Source of the DNA: SIG440 sp045645805
GTDB taxonomy: Bacteria; Bacillota; Clostridia; Monoglobales; Monoglobaceae
Length of the DNA stretch: 34,332 bases
NCBI GenBank assembly: GCA_045645805.1
Contig: JAZRJL010000048.1
Coordinates: 1 to 34,332, forward strand
Direction of reading: 5' to 3'
The position numbers were made by a program, and so were the translations under genes. Every line of letters starts with the position of its first letter. The first letter of the stretch is position 1. Positions 22,180-30,096 of this stretch are shown one piece after another. The notes beneath the pieces are model-generated. The model was not told where the DNA came from and did not search any database. It saw only the letters and a list, made by a program, of their open reading frames with translations.

Positions 22180-24261
22180 ATGAGTAGAATTTTTGAAACA
22201 GAAGTTGCCGGAAGAAAGCTTAGCCTTGAATTCGGTAAAGTAGCCGAGCTTGCAAACGGCTCAGTTATCGTAAGATATGGTGATACGGTTGTTGTTACTG
22301 CAGCAACTGCATCAGCAAAACCCAGAGACGGTATCGACTTTTTCCCGCTTAGCATCGACTATGAGGAAAGAATGTACGCAGTTGGTAAAATACCCGGCAG
22401 CTTTTTAAAGCATGAGGGCAGACCTTCTGAAAATGCAATCCTTACTGCACGAGTTATTGACAGACCTATGCGTCCCCTTTTCCCGAAGGACCTCAGAAAT
22501 GATGTTTCAATTGTTTCAACAATTATGTCGGTTGAACAGGATAATGCTCCTGAATTCTGTGCTATGATTGGTTCATCAGCTGCGGTTTCAGTTTCTGATA
22601 TTCCTTTCAACGGACCTATTGCTGCTGTTTATGTAGGCCTTGTTGATGGTGAATTTGTTATCAACCCCACAGTTGAGCAGAGAGAAAAGAGTGACCTTAA
22701 TCTTACCGTTGCAGGTAGCCTTGCAAAGGTTGTAATGATTGAAGCCGGTGCAAACGAAGTTCCTGAAGATGTAATGTATGATGCAATTATGTTTGCTCAC
22801 GAAGAAATCAAAAAGATTTGTGAGTTTATTAAAGGTATTCAAGATGAAATCGGCAAGCCTAAATTTGAATATGAGCATATTGTTGTAAACGAAGAGATAT
22901 TTGATGATATAGCTGCATTTGCAACAGACCTTGTAAAAGAAGCTCTTGACACAGATGACAAGTCTATAAGAGATGACAGACTTAAGGTTGTATACGAGAA
23001 AGTATATGAGAACTTTGAAGAAAAATATCCTGCAGAAGAATATGCACAGGATATCGAAGATGCTCTTTACAAGCTTCAGAAGACAATTGTAAGACGTTGG
23101 CTCCTTGATGAGGGCAAACGTGTTGATGGTCGTGCTATTCAGCAGCTCAGGCCCCTTGCATCTGAAGTAGGACTTCTTCCCAGAGCACACGGTAGCGGCC
23201 TTTTCAAGAGAGGTCAGACACAGGTAATGACAGTTGCAACTCTTGGTGCACTTGGTGATTCCCAGATTATTGACGGTCTTGATAACGAAGAATACAGAAG
23301 ATATATCCATCATTACAACTTCCCGTCATACAGTGTTGGTGAGACAAAGCCCTCACGTGGTCCCGGCAGACGTGAAATCGGTCACGGTGCCTTGGCTGAA
23401 CGTGCTCTTGTTCCCGTTATCCCCAGTGAAGAAGAATTCCCCTATGCAATCCGTCTTGTTTCTGAAGTTCTTAGTTCAAACGGTTCAACTTCACAGGGAA
23501 GTATCTGCGGCAGTACACTTGCACTTATGGATGCAGGTGTTCCCATTAAAGCTCCTGTTGCAGGTATCTCGGTTGGTCTTGTAACCGAAGGTGAAAGATT
23601 TATTACAGTTCTTGATATTCAGGGTCTTGAAGACTTCTTTGGCGATATGGACTTTAAGGTTGCAGGTACAAAGAAGGGTATTACAGCAATTCAGATGGAT
23701 CTCAAGATTGACGGCCTTACACCTGAAATTATTAAGAATGCACTTACCGAAACAAGAGATGCAAGATACTATATCCTTGACGAAGTAATGCTTAAGGCTA
23801 TTGCTGAGCCCCGTGCTGAGGTTTCACAGTATGCACCTAAGGTTATTCATATAGAAATACCCGTTGACAAAATCCGTGACGTAATCGGCTCAGGCGGTAA
23901 GGTCATTCAGAAGATTGTTGCTGATACCGGAGCGAAAATTGATATCGAAGAAGATGGTCGTGTATTTATTTCAGCACCAAATGCTGAAATGGGCGAAGCA
24001 GCAAGAAAGATTATTGAAGGCATTGTAAAAGAACCCGAAATCGGCGAGGTTTACGACGGCAAGGGCGTAAGAATTATGGACTTTGGTGGATTCGTTGAAT
24101 TTCTTCCCGGAAAAGATGGTCTTGTACACATTTCAAAGCTTGACAAAGCAAGAGTTGAAAAGGTGGAGGATGTTGTTAAAATCGGTGATGATATCAAGGT
24201 TCAGGTTATCGAAATCGATAAGATGGGCAGAATTAATCTTAAGAGAATTGTTACTGAATAA
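22180..24261 (+). CDS. pnp: Polyribonucleotide nucleotidyltransferase (PNPase)
   Basis: PNPase degrades RNA 3' to 5' by phosphorolysis and is part of the degradosome. The 693-residue protein has two RNase PH domains: the first begins 'LSLEFGKVAELANGSVIVRYGDTVVV', given in two halves, and the second has 'RTDGRAI'-like 'RVDGRAIQQLRPLASEVGLLPR', 'HGSGLFKRGQTQ' and 'HHYNFPSYSVGE'. Next come KH ('IRDVIGSGGKVIQKI') and a C-terminal S1 domain ('YDGKGVRIMDFGGFVEFLPG'). It ends right after S1 without a long tail. ATG 22180 is preferred to 22174 because AGGAGG lies 9 nt before it. Confidence 0.98.
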   Translation: MSRIFETEVAGRKLSLEFGKVAELANGSVIVRYGDTVVVTAATASAKPRDGIDFFPLSIDYEERMYAVGKIPGSFLKHEGRPSENAILTARVIDRPMRPLFPKDLRNDVSIVSTIMSVEQDNAPEFCAMIGSSAAVSVSDIPFNGPIAAVYVGLVDGEFVINPTVEQREKSDLNLTVAGSLAKVVMIEAGANEVPEDVMYDAIMFAHEEIKKICEFIKGIQDEIGKPKFEYEHIVVNEEIFDDIAAFATDLVKEALDTDDKSIRDDRLKVVYEKVYENFEEKYPAEEYAQDIEDALYKLQKTIVRRWLLDEGKRVDGRAIQQLRPLASEVGLLPRAHGSGLFKRGQTQVMTVATLGALGDSQIIDGLDNEEYRRYIHHYNFPSYSVGETKPSRGPGRREIGHGALAERALVPVIPSEEEFPYAIRLVSEVLSSNGSTSQGSICGSTLALMDAGVPIKAPVAGISVGLVTEGERFITVLDIQGLEDFFGDMDFKVAGTKKGITAIQMDLKIDGLTPEIIKNALTETRDARYYILDEVMLKAIAEPRAEVSQYAPKVIHIEIPVDKIRDVIGSGGKVIQKIVADTGAKIDIEEDGRVFISAPNAEMGEAARKIIEGIVKEPEIGEVYDGKGVRIMDFGGFVEFLPGKDGLVHISKLDKARVEKVEDVVKIGDDIKVQVIEIDKMGRINLKRIVTE

Positions 24262-24273
24262 TCAATGACTTAA

Positions 24274-24311
24274 ATATCCGCAAAATATAGTATTTTGCGG
24301 ATATTTTTTTA
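24274..24311 (+). terminator. Intrinsic terminator of pnp
   Basis: A 14-bp stem (24274-24287 with 24291-24304, loop TAG) is followed by seven T. Clear terminator. Confidence 0.95.
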
Positions 24312-24319
24312 TTAAAGTA

Positions 24320-24348
24320 TTGACTTTATTAATTTAGTATGCTAAACT
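24320..24348 (+). promoter_or_regulatory. Promoter of the plus-strand amino acid ABC operon
   Basis: TTGACT (24320-24325), 17 bp and TAAACT (24343-24348) with a TGC extension, ~40 nt before the binding-protein ATG. Confidence 0.82.
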
Positions 24349-24387
24349 ATTAAAGCTAAAATAATTTATTTTAAGGAGCGTATAAAA

Positions 24388-25212
24388 ATGAAAAATTTAA
24401 CAAAACTTATGGCAATTTTAACAATTGTATGTGTTGTATTTTCGCTTGCAGCATGCGGTGAGAAAAGGAACGCAGTTGATTACAGCTCTTCAGTTGATAG
24501 TGCATTGGTTGTTGCAGAAGCAGGTTCAGCGGGCGAAGAACTTGCAACAGGTGATGAATTCTTTGCAAATGCAAAATTTACAGCTGTAGATTCAATGGCA
24601 ACAGCACTTCTTGATGTTAAATCAGGTACTTCTGATATAGCTATTGTTGACTATGTTACATCAATCGGCTCGATTGGTGAAGGTACAGATTATACAGACC
24701 TTGCAGTTGTTAAAGGTAAGGATTTTAATCCCGAAGAATACGGTATCGCATTCAGAAAAGGCAGTGACATCACTCCTGCAGTAAATGCCGCAATTGCTGA
24801 GCTTGCAGCTGAGGGTAAAATGGACGAAATCGGTAAAGCATATAAGCTTGATGAACTTATTATCAAGGACGGCAAAGCTTTTGATGATGCTGTAACAGAG
24901 GGCGACCTTGCTTATGTAAAAGAAAAAGGCGAGCTTATTATTGGTATCACACTTTTTGCTCCTATGAATTACTATGAAGGTGAAGAACTCATCGGATTTG
25001 AAACAGAATTTGCAAAGGCTGTTTGCGAAAAGCTTGGTGTAAAGGCAAAGTTTGTTGAAATCAACTGGAACTCAAAGGAAATCGAGCTTAATGCTAAAAA
25101 CATTGACTGTATCTGGAACGGTATGACCATTACAGACGAACGTCTTGCTAATATGAGCATTTCAGTTCCTTATATGCAGAACAAGCAGGTTATGGTTTCA
25201 AAAGTAAAATAG
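24388..25212 (+). CDS. Amino acid ABC transporter substrate-binding lipoprotein, circularly permuted with lobes exchanged
   Basis: The 274-residue protein starts with a signal peptide and lipobox 'LAAC' (Cys 23). In ordinary SBP_bac_3 proteins lobe 1 comes first. Here residues ~38-112 are lobe 2 ('VVAEAGSAGEELATGDEFF', 'TALLDVKSGTSDIAIVDYV'). Residues 113-155 are the usual C-terminal crossover and helices ('EEYGIAFRKGSD', 'VNAAIAELAAEGKMDEIGKAY'). After a linker, residues 179-271 are lobe 1 ('KGELIIGITLFAPMNYYEGE' in part, 'LIGFETEFAKAVCEKLG', 'DCIWNGMTITDERLANMSIS'). The stop comes where lobe 2 would normally begin. AAGGAG precedes the ATG. First gene of an SBP-permease-ATPase operon. The substrate is not readable, though the lobe 1 type 'NIDCIWNGM' is common in clostridial polar amino acid systems. 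Confidence 0.93.
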   Translation: MKNLTKLMAILTIVCVVFSLAACGEKRNAVDYSSSVDSALVVAEAGSAGEELATGDEFFANAKFTAVDSMATALLDVKSGTSDIAIVDYVTSIGSIGEGTDYTDLAVVKGKDFNPEEYGIAFRKGSDITPAVNAAIAELAAEGKMDEIGKAYKLDELIIKDGKAFDDAVTEGDLAYVKEKGELIIGITLFAPMNYYEGEELIGFETEFAKAVCEKLGVKAKFVEINWNSKEIELNAKNIDCIWNGMTITDERLANMSISVPYMQNKQVMVSKVK

Positions 25213-25243
25213 TTTTAATTATTTAGAGAGTATGGTTTAAAAT

Positions 25244-25891
25244 ATGGACAGATTTCAAGAAATAGTCGCAGCGTTATTTGAAGGCTTTGGGGTAAACCTT
25301 CTGCTGTTTGTGGTAACGCTTATTGTGGCAATCCCGCTTGGACTTATTATCGCTTTATGCACAATGTCAAGCTTCAAGCCGTTAAAATACATAATGAAGA
25401 CATTTGTATGGATAATAAGAGGAACCCCGCTGATGCTTCAGCTTTTTGTAGTGTTTTATGCACCGGGACTTTTATGGGGTATGCCTATGCGTGACCGGTT
25501 GATGGCAGCATTTATTGCATTTTCAATCAACTATGCGGCATATTTCTCGGAGATATACCGTGGCGGAATAGAGAGTATTCCCAAAGGTCAATATGAAGCA
25601 GGACAGGTTCTTGCAATGTCAAAGGCTCAGGTATTTTTCAAGGTAGTATTGTTTCAGGTTGTTAAGCGGATAGTTCCGCCTATGGGCAACGAAATAATTA
25701 CTCTTGTTAAAGATACAGCTCTGGCACGTGTTATTGGAGTTGTTGAAATTTTGATGTTTGCTGAACGTTTTTCAAAACAGGGACTTATCTGGCCTTTGTT
25801 TTCGACAGCATTATATTTCCTTGTTTTCAACGGGGTTTTGACGTTGCTTCTTGGCTATATTGAAAAGAAGCTGGATTATTACAAGGGTTAA
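25244..25891 (+). CDS. Polar amino acid ABC transporter permease
   Basis: The 215-residue HisM/GlnP-type permease has five helices, 'VWIIRGTPLMLQLFVVFYAPG', with RGTP as the hallmark, and the EAA loop 'EAGQVLAMSKAQVFFKVVLFQ' that docks on the ATPase. It lies 31 nt after the binding-protein stop with a weak ribosome binding site and 11 nt before the ATPase gene. It probably acts as a homodimer because only one permease gene is present. Confidence 0.94.
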   Translation: MDRFQEIVAALFEGFGVNLLLFVVTLIVAIPLGLIIALCTMSSFKPLKYIMKTFVWIIRGTPLMLQLFVVFYAPGLLWGMPMRDRLMAAFIAFSINYAAYFSEIYRGGIESIPKGQYEAGQVLAMSKAQVFFKVVLFQVVKRIVPPMGNEIITLVKDTALARVIGVVEILMFAERFSKQGLIWPLFSTALYFLVFNGVLTLLLGYIEKKLDYYKG

Positions 25892-25902
25892 GGGGGTGCC
25901 GT

Positions 25903-26637
25903 ATGACTGTTATATCTGCAAAAAATATTGTAAAAAGCTTTGGTAAGCTTGAAGTATTAAAGGATGTAAGCCTAGAAATTAATGAAGGCGAAGTTGTAGC
26001 ACTTATTGGCCCCTCCGGTTCGGGAAAAAGTACGCTTTTACGTTCTCTTATTCATCTTGAAACTGTGGACGACGGAACAATTGCAATTGAGGGCGAAAAG
26101 GTTGTTGAAAACGGTGTTTACAGCAAAAACAATGCCTTTCAAAAACTTGGTATGGTTTTTCAGAACTTTAATCTTTTTCCACATAAATCCGTGCTTGAAA
26201 ATATAATTCTTGCACCAATGCTTGTAAATGGCGAAACGCGAGAAGATGCGGTGGCATATGCACATCAACTTCTTGATTCAGTAGGCCTTTCGGATAAGCT
26301 TAATGCATATCCATATCAGCTTTCCGGTGGACAACAGCAGCGTGTTGCAATTGCCCGCGCACTTGCAATGAAGCCAAAAGCTATGCTTTTTGACGAGCCA
26401 ACCTCTGCACTTGATCCTGAACTTACAGGTGAAATTTTAAAAGTAATCCGTGACCTTGCAGCAAAGGATATGACAATGGTGATTGTTACTCACGAAATTG
26501 AATTTGCGAAAAATGTTGCAGACAGAATAATATTTATGGCTGACGGTTATATTGTTGAAGAAGGTCCGGCGGCAGAGGTTATAGACAATCCTCAAAACGA
26601 GCGTACACAAAGCTTTTTAAGGGGATTCAAAAGATAA
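25903..26637 (+). CDS. Polar amino acid ABC transporter ATP-binding protein
   Basis: The 244-residue GlnQ-type ATPase has 'GPSGSGKSTLL', Q-loop 'GMVFQNFNLFPHKSV', signature 'LSGGQQQRVAIARAL', Walker B 'AMLFDEPTSALDP' and H-loop 'IVTHEIEFA'. GGGGGTG precedes the ATG. It is the last gene of the operon with the permuted binding protein and is similar to the ATPase at 11093-11836. The two systems have the same gene order but lie on opposite strands about 11 kb apart. Confidence 0.96.
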   Translation: MTVISAKNIVKSFGKLEVLKDVSLEINEGEVVALIGPSGSGKSTLLRSLIHLETVDDGTIAIEGEKVVENGVYSKNNAFQKLGMVFQNFNLFPHKSVLENIILAPMLVNGETREDAVAYAHQLLDSVGLSDKLNAYPYQLSGGQQQRVAIARALAMKPKAMLFDEPTSALDPELTGEILKVIRDLAAKDMTMVIVTHEIEFAKNVADRIIFMADGYIVEEGPAAEVIDNPQNERTQSFLRGFKR

Positions 26638-26649
26638 TAGAATTAATCA

Positions 26650-26674
26650 GGCAGACACTGTTTTGGTGTCTGCC
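26650..26674 (+). other. Hairpin after the second ABC operon
   Basis: A perfect 9-bp stem GGCAGACAC / GTGTCTGCC with loop TGTTTTG. The 3' side is AAAATT, not a T-run, so it is more likely an mRNA 3'-end stabiliser or a weak terminator than a classic one. Confidence 0.6.
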
Positions 26675-26700
26675 AAAATTCGTAAAAGGAGATTTAAAAA

Positions 26701-27975
26701 ATGGCTGTTACGATAAAGAATGTAATTTCCGGCTCAATTGCTGAAAAATTTAAGCTTAAATCCGGAGATATAATTAATAAAATAAACGGCGTTTCAGTAA
26801 ATGATTACCTTGACTATATGTATTTGTCTGCAAATGAAGTCCTTGATATTGAACTTTCGGACAGACATATTCAGGTTAAAAATCCCGATTACGAACCACT
26901 CGGTGCAGAATTTGATACCTTGCTTATTGACGAACCAAGAAGCTGCAGAAATAAGTGTATTTTTTGCTTTATTGACCAGTTACCTCCCAATATGCGTGAA
27001 AGCTGCTATTTTAAAGATGATGACTACAGACTTTCGTTTCTTCAGGGTAATTATGTTACCCTTACAAATATGACAGATAAGGATATAGACCGTATAATTG
27101 AGTATAATATACCCCGTATAAATGTTTCAGTGCATACAACCAATCCCGAGTTAAGGTGTAAAATGCTTAATAATCGTTTTGCGGGCAGAATAATGGAACA
27201 AATGAAACGTTTTTCGGGTAGTGGTATGATGATAAATTGCCAGATTGTACTTTGTCCCGGTTACAATGACAAAAAGGAATTAGACCGTACAATTGGTGAT
27301 ATACTCAGCTTTGGTGATGCGGTGGAAAGCCTTTCGGTTGTTCCTGTGGGGATTTCTGCATATCGTGATGGATTAACAAAGCTCGAAACCTTTGATAAAA
27401 CCGGTGCAAAAGAGGTTATAAAGCAGGTTTCAGCTTGGCAAAAAAAGATAAAAGCAGAACGTGATATAAACTTTGTATATCTTGCAGATGAGTTTTATCT
27501 TACAGCAGAAGAGCCTGTTCCTGAATGGTATGAATATGATGGCTTTCCCCAGATTGAAAACGGGGTTGGTCTTTGTGCGTCATTGGCAAGTGAATTTAAT
27601 GATACAATTGATGAATGTAAAAATAAGACTGTAAAAACTGAAAAAACGGTTGTTACAGGCATTTTGGCATATGATTTTATAAAAGGACTTGTTTCCAAAC
27701 TTAATACGGACAAAATAAACATATATGCAATTAAAAATAATTTTTTTGGAGAGAAAATTACCGTTTGCGGGCTTGTTACTGCAACGGATATTATAGAACA
27801 ATTAAAGGATAAGCCGCTTGGTGAAGTGTTGCTTATTCCTAAATCAATGCTCAGGCACGATGAAGATGTGTTTCTTGACAATCTGACGGTGTCTGATGTT
27901 GAAAAGGCATTAAATGTCAAAGTAGAAGCGGTTGAAAATGACGGATATGAACTGCTTGATAAATTACTAAAGTAG
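26701..27975 (+). CDS. PDZ-Fe-S DUF512 family protein (radical SAM-like)
   Basis: The 424-residue protein starts with a small PDZ-like domain ('GSIAEKFKLKSGDIINKINGV', residues ~8-30, here cited in part). Next comes a cysteine motif, 'SCRNKCIFCFIDQLP', with CxxxCxxC spacing as in radical SAM clusters, then 'DDDYRLSFLQGNYVTLTN' and 'NVSVHTTNPELRCKML', and the C-terminal DUF512 region with 'VVPVGISAYRDGL'. These proteins occur widely in Clostridia, and their reaction is unknown to me. AAAAGGAG precedes the ATG. The next gene, a COG0523 GTPase, begins 15 nt after the stop, suggesting one operon. Confidence 0.9.
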   Translation: MAVTIKNVISGSIAEKFKLKSGDIINKINGVSVNDYLDYMYLSANEVLDIELSDRHIQVKNPDYEPLGAEFDTLLIDEPRSCRNKCIFCFIDQLPPNMRESCYFKDDDYRLSFLQGNYVTLTNMTDKDIDRIIEYNIPRINVSVHTTNPELRCKMLNNRFAGRIMEQMKRFSGSGMMINCQIVLCPGYNDKKELDRTIGDILSFGDAVESLSVVPVGISAYRDGLTKLETFDKTGAKEVIKQVSAWQKKIKAERDINFVYLADEFYLTAEEPVPEWYEYDGFPQIENGVGLCASLASEFNDTIDECKNKTVKTEKTVVTGILAYDFIKGLVSKLNTDKINIYAIKNNFFGEKITVCGLVTATDIIEQLKDKPLGEVLLIPKSMLRHDEDVFLDNLTVSDVEKALNVKVEAVENDGYELLDKLLK

Positions 27976-27989
27976 AAGGAGTGTTTAAA

Positions 27990-29069
27990 ATGACAAAAAT
28001 TGATATATTTTCAGGATTTTTGGGGGCAGGAAAAACAACTCTTATAAAAAAGCTGTTAAACGAAGCCTACAAGAATGAAAAGGTTGTTCTTATCGAAAAT
28101 GAATTTGGTGAAATAGGTATTGACGGCGGATTTTTAAAGGATGCCGGAATTGAAATAACCGAAATGAACTCCGGTTGTATTTGCTGCAGCCTTGTTGGTG
28201 ACTTTGCTGAGGCACTAAAAAAGGTTCTTGCACAGTTTAGCCCCGATCGTATATTAATTGAGCCATCAGGGGTTGGCAAGCTGAGCGATGTAATTAAAGC
28301 GGTTAAGGATATAAATGATAAAAATATCAAATTAAGCAGCTTTACAGCGGTTGTTGATGCAAAAAAATGCAAAATGTATATGAAAAACTTTGGTGAGTTT
28401 TATAACGACCAGATTGAAAACGCAAGCTGCATAGTGCTTAGTCATACCGCTGGTATGGCTAATGAAAAAATAAATAACTGTATAGAGCTTGTTCGCGAAA
28501 AAAATCAAGCAGCTGCAATTATCTCTACAGATTGGGACGAGCTTTGCGGAAGTAAAATTCTTGAAGCGATGGAAGGATCTCGCACACTAACTGCAGATAT
28601 TAAAAAGCTTAAAAATGAAGCTTGCCCCAAGTGCGGACATCATCACCATGACCACGGCGAGCATTGTGATTGCGGACACGAACATCATCACCACAACCAC
28701 GATGAGCATTGTGATTGCGGACATGAACATAATCACCACAACCACGATGAGCATTGCGGTTGTGGTCATGAGCATGGTCATGGACATCATCACGCAGATG
28801 AAGTGTTTACAAGCTGGGGCAAAGATACAGCACTGGAATATACTGAAGAGCAAATAAAAAACATTCTTTCAAGATTTGATGACTCTGAAGAATATGGTAT
28901 TGTTCTCAGAGCAAAAGGTATTGTACGTAGCTATGATGGAAAATGGTTGCATTTTGATTATATTCCCGGTGAAGCAGATGTAAGATTTGGTGTTGCTGAT
29001 ATCACAGGCAGACTTTGTGTTATAGGGTCAAAGCTTGACTGCGACAAAATAGAAAAGCTGTTTGATTAA
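27990..29069 (+). CDS. COG0523 (CobW-type) GTPase with His/Cys-rich repeat
   Basis: The 359-residue G3E GTPase is a probable metal chaperone. The P-loop 'GFLGAGKT' (9-16), 'IENEFGEIGIDG', and 'GCICCS' (62-67) with the CxCC metal motif are intact, as is 'EPSGVG'. The usual NKxD base-recognition motif is replaced by 'LSHTAGMA', as in some Firmicute subgroups. Residues 212-271 hold an unusually His/Cys-rich insert built from a 15-residue unit. A CobW C-terminal domain follows. Such inserts bind Zn, Ni or Co. ATG 27990 is used with GAAGGAG upstream. A second GTPase gene follows 22 nt later. Confidence 0.92.
   Translation: MTKIDIFSGFLGAGKTTLIKKLLNEAYKNEKVVLIENEFGEIGIDGGFLKDAGIEITEMNSGCICCSLVGDFAEALKKVLAQFSPDRILIEPSGVGKLSDVIKAVKDINDKNIKLSSFTAVVDAKKCKMYMKNFGEFYNDQIENASCIVLSHTAGMANEKINNCIELVREKNQAAAIISTDWDELCGSKILEAMEGSRTLTADIKKLKNEACPKCGHHHHDHGEHCDCGHEHHHHNHDEHCDCGHEHNHHNHDEHCGCGHEHGHGHHHADEVFTSWGKDTALEYTEEQIKNILSRFDDSEEYGIVLRAKGIVRSYDGKWLHFDYIPGEADVRFGVADITGRLCVIGSKLDCDKIEKLFD
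28659..28793 (+). repeat. Three 45-bp tandem repeats encoding a His/Cys metal-binding insert
   Basis: Three consecutive 45-nt units (28659-28703, 28704-28748, 28749-28793) each encode 'EHCDCGHEHHHHNHD' or a variant. The first two differ at only two or three bases and the third has drifted. A preceding 'CPKCGHHHHDHG' resembles a partial unit. In-frame units of 15 residues allow expansion or contraction without a frameshift. Confidence 0.95.
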
Positions 29070-29091
29070 AACGAAAGGGGAAAGAACCCAT

Positions 29092-30030
29092 ATGGATATA
29101 CCGGTTTATTTATTTACAGGCTTTCTTGAAAGCGGAAAAACTTCATTTGTAAACGAAACAATGAATGATAAACGTTTTGCACGGGGCGAAAAGACTTTGA
29201 TTATACTTTGTGAAGAAGGCGAAGTTGAAGTTGATACAGCAGAACTTGAAAAAAAGAATATTTTTGTTGAGATTATCGAAAGTAAAGAAGAAGTGAATGA
29301 AGAGAACTTTAAAAATCTTCAGAAAAAGTACAAGCCAAAGCAAATTCTTATTGAATACAATGGTATGTGGCAATTGCCTGATTTGTACGGAAGTATGCCA
29401 TATGACTGGATTTTGTATCAGGAAATAACATTTTCGGATGCACGAAGCTTTTTGACATACAATACCAATATGAGAAGTCTTGTGGTTGATAAACTGCAAA
29501 ATTGCGAGCTTGCTGTTTTTAACCGTTGCAGCGGTGCTACCGATAAGGAAATGATACACAAAATAGTTCGCGGATTAAACCGCAGATGTGATATTATTTA
29601 TGAAAACGAAGTAGGTGAGGTTGAATTTGATAATATCGAAGACCCCTTGCCTTTTGATATTGATGCAGATATTATAAATATTGACTTAAAGGATTATGCA
29701 ATATGGTATCGTGATTTGCTTGAGGATATGGATAAATATCACAATAAAACCGTAAAATTTACGGGGGTAATCGCAATTGACAAGCGTATGCCGGATAATT
29801 GTTTTATTATAGGCAGACCTGTAATGACATGCTGCGAGGATGACATTGCATTTAAGGGGATTTTATGTGTAAACCGTACACCAATGATGCAAAATGGTGA
29901 CTGGCTTTCACTTACAGCAAAATTAAGCATTGAAAAACACAAGCTTTATAAAGGCAAGGGGCCTGTTCTTTATATGAAAGACTATGCAGTTACCTCTGAA
30001 CCTGAAGATACGGTTGCAACATTTTATTAA
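29092..30030 (+). CDS. COG0523-like GTPase fused to a YcgQ/DUF1980-type domain
   Basis: The 312-residue protein begins with a P-loop 'GFLESGKTSF' (10-19) on a CobW-type scaffold. However, the CxCC metal motif is missing and 'EPSG' is replaced by 'IEYNGMWQLPD', so it is a divergent branch. From about residue 205 it resembles the C-terminal part of YcgQ/TIGR03943 proteins: 'TVKFTGVIAIDKRMPDN', then 'GRPVMTCCEDDIAFKGI' around 242-258. YcgQ normally pairs with the permease YcgR; no permease is visible here. GAAAGGGG precedes ATG 29092. With the upstream GTPase it suggests a metal-handling or envelope module. Confidence 0.8.
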   Translation: MDIPVYLFTGFLESGKTSFVNETMNDKRFARGEKTLIILCEEGEVEVDTAELEKKNIFVEIIESKEEVNEENFKNLQKKYKPKQILIEYNGMWQLPDLYGSMPYDWILYQEITFSDARSFLTYNTNMRSLVVDKLQNCELAVFNRCSGATDKEMIHKIVRGLNRRCDIIYENEVGEVEFDNIEDPLPFDIDADIINIDLKDYAIWYRDLLEDMDKYHNKTVKFTGVIAIDKRMPDNCFIIGRPVMTCCEDDIAFKGILCVNRTPMMQNGDWLSLTAKLSIEKHKLYKGKGPVLYMKDYAVTSEPEDTVATFY

Positions 30031-30096
30031 TACCTTGCACGTTTTTTCATCTTCTACATAATATATTTTCAGAGTTATTATGAGGAGATGAAGCTA

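Noticed and set aside
28587..28853. Antisense open frame over the His repeat rich in Met/Val/Ile
   Set aside because: It is the complement of the CAT/CAC repeat codons; its composition is a shadow of the repeat, not a membrane protein.
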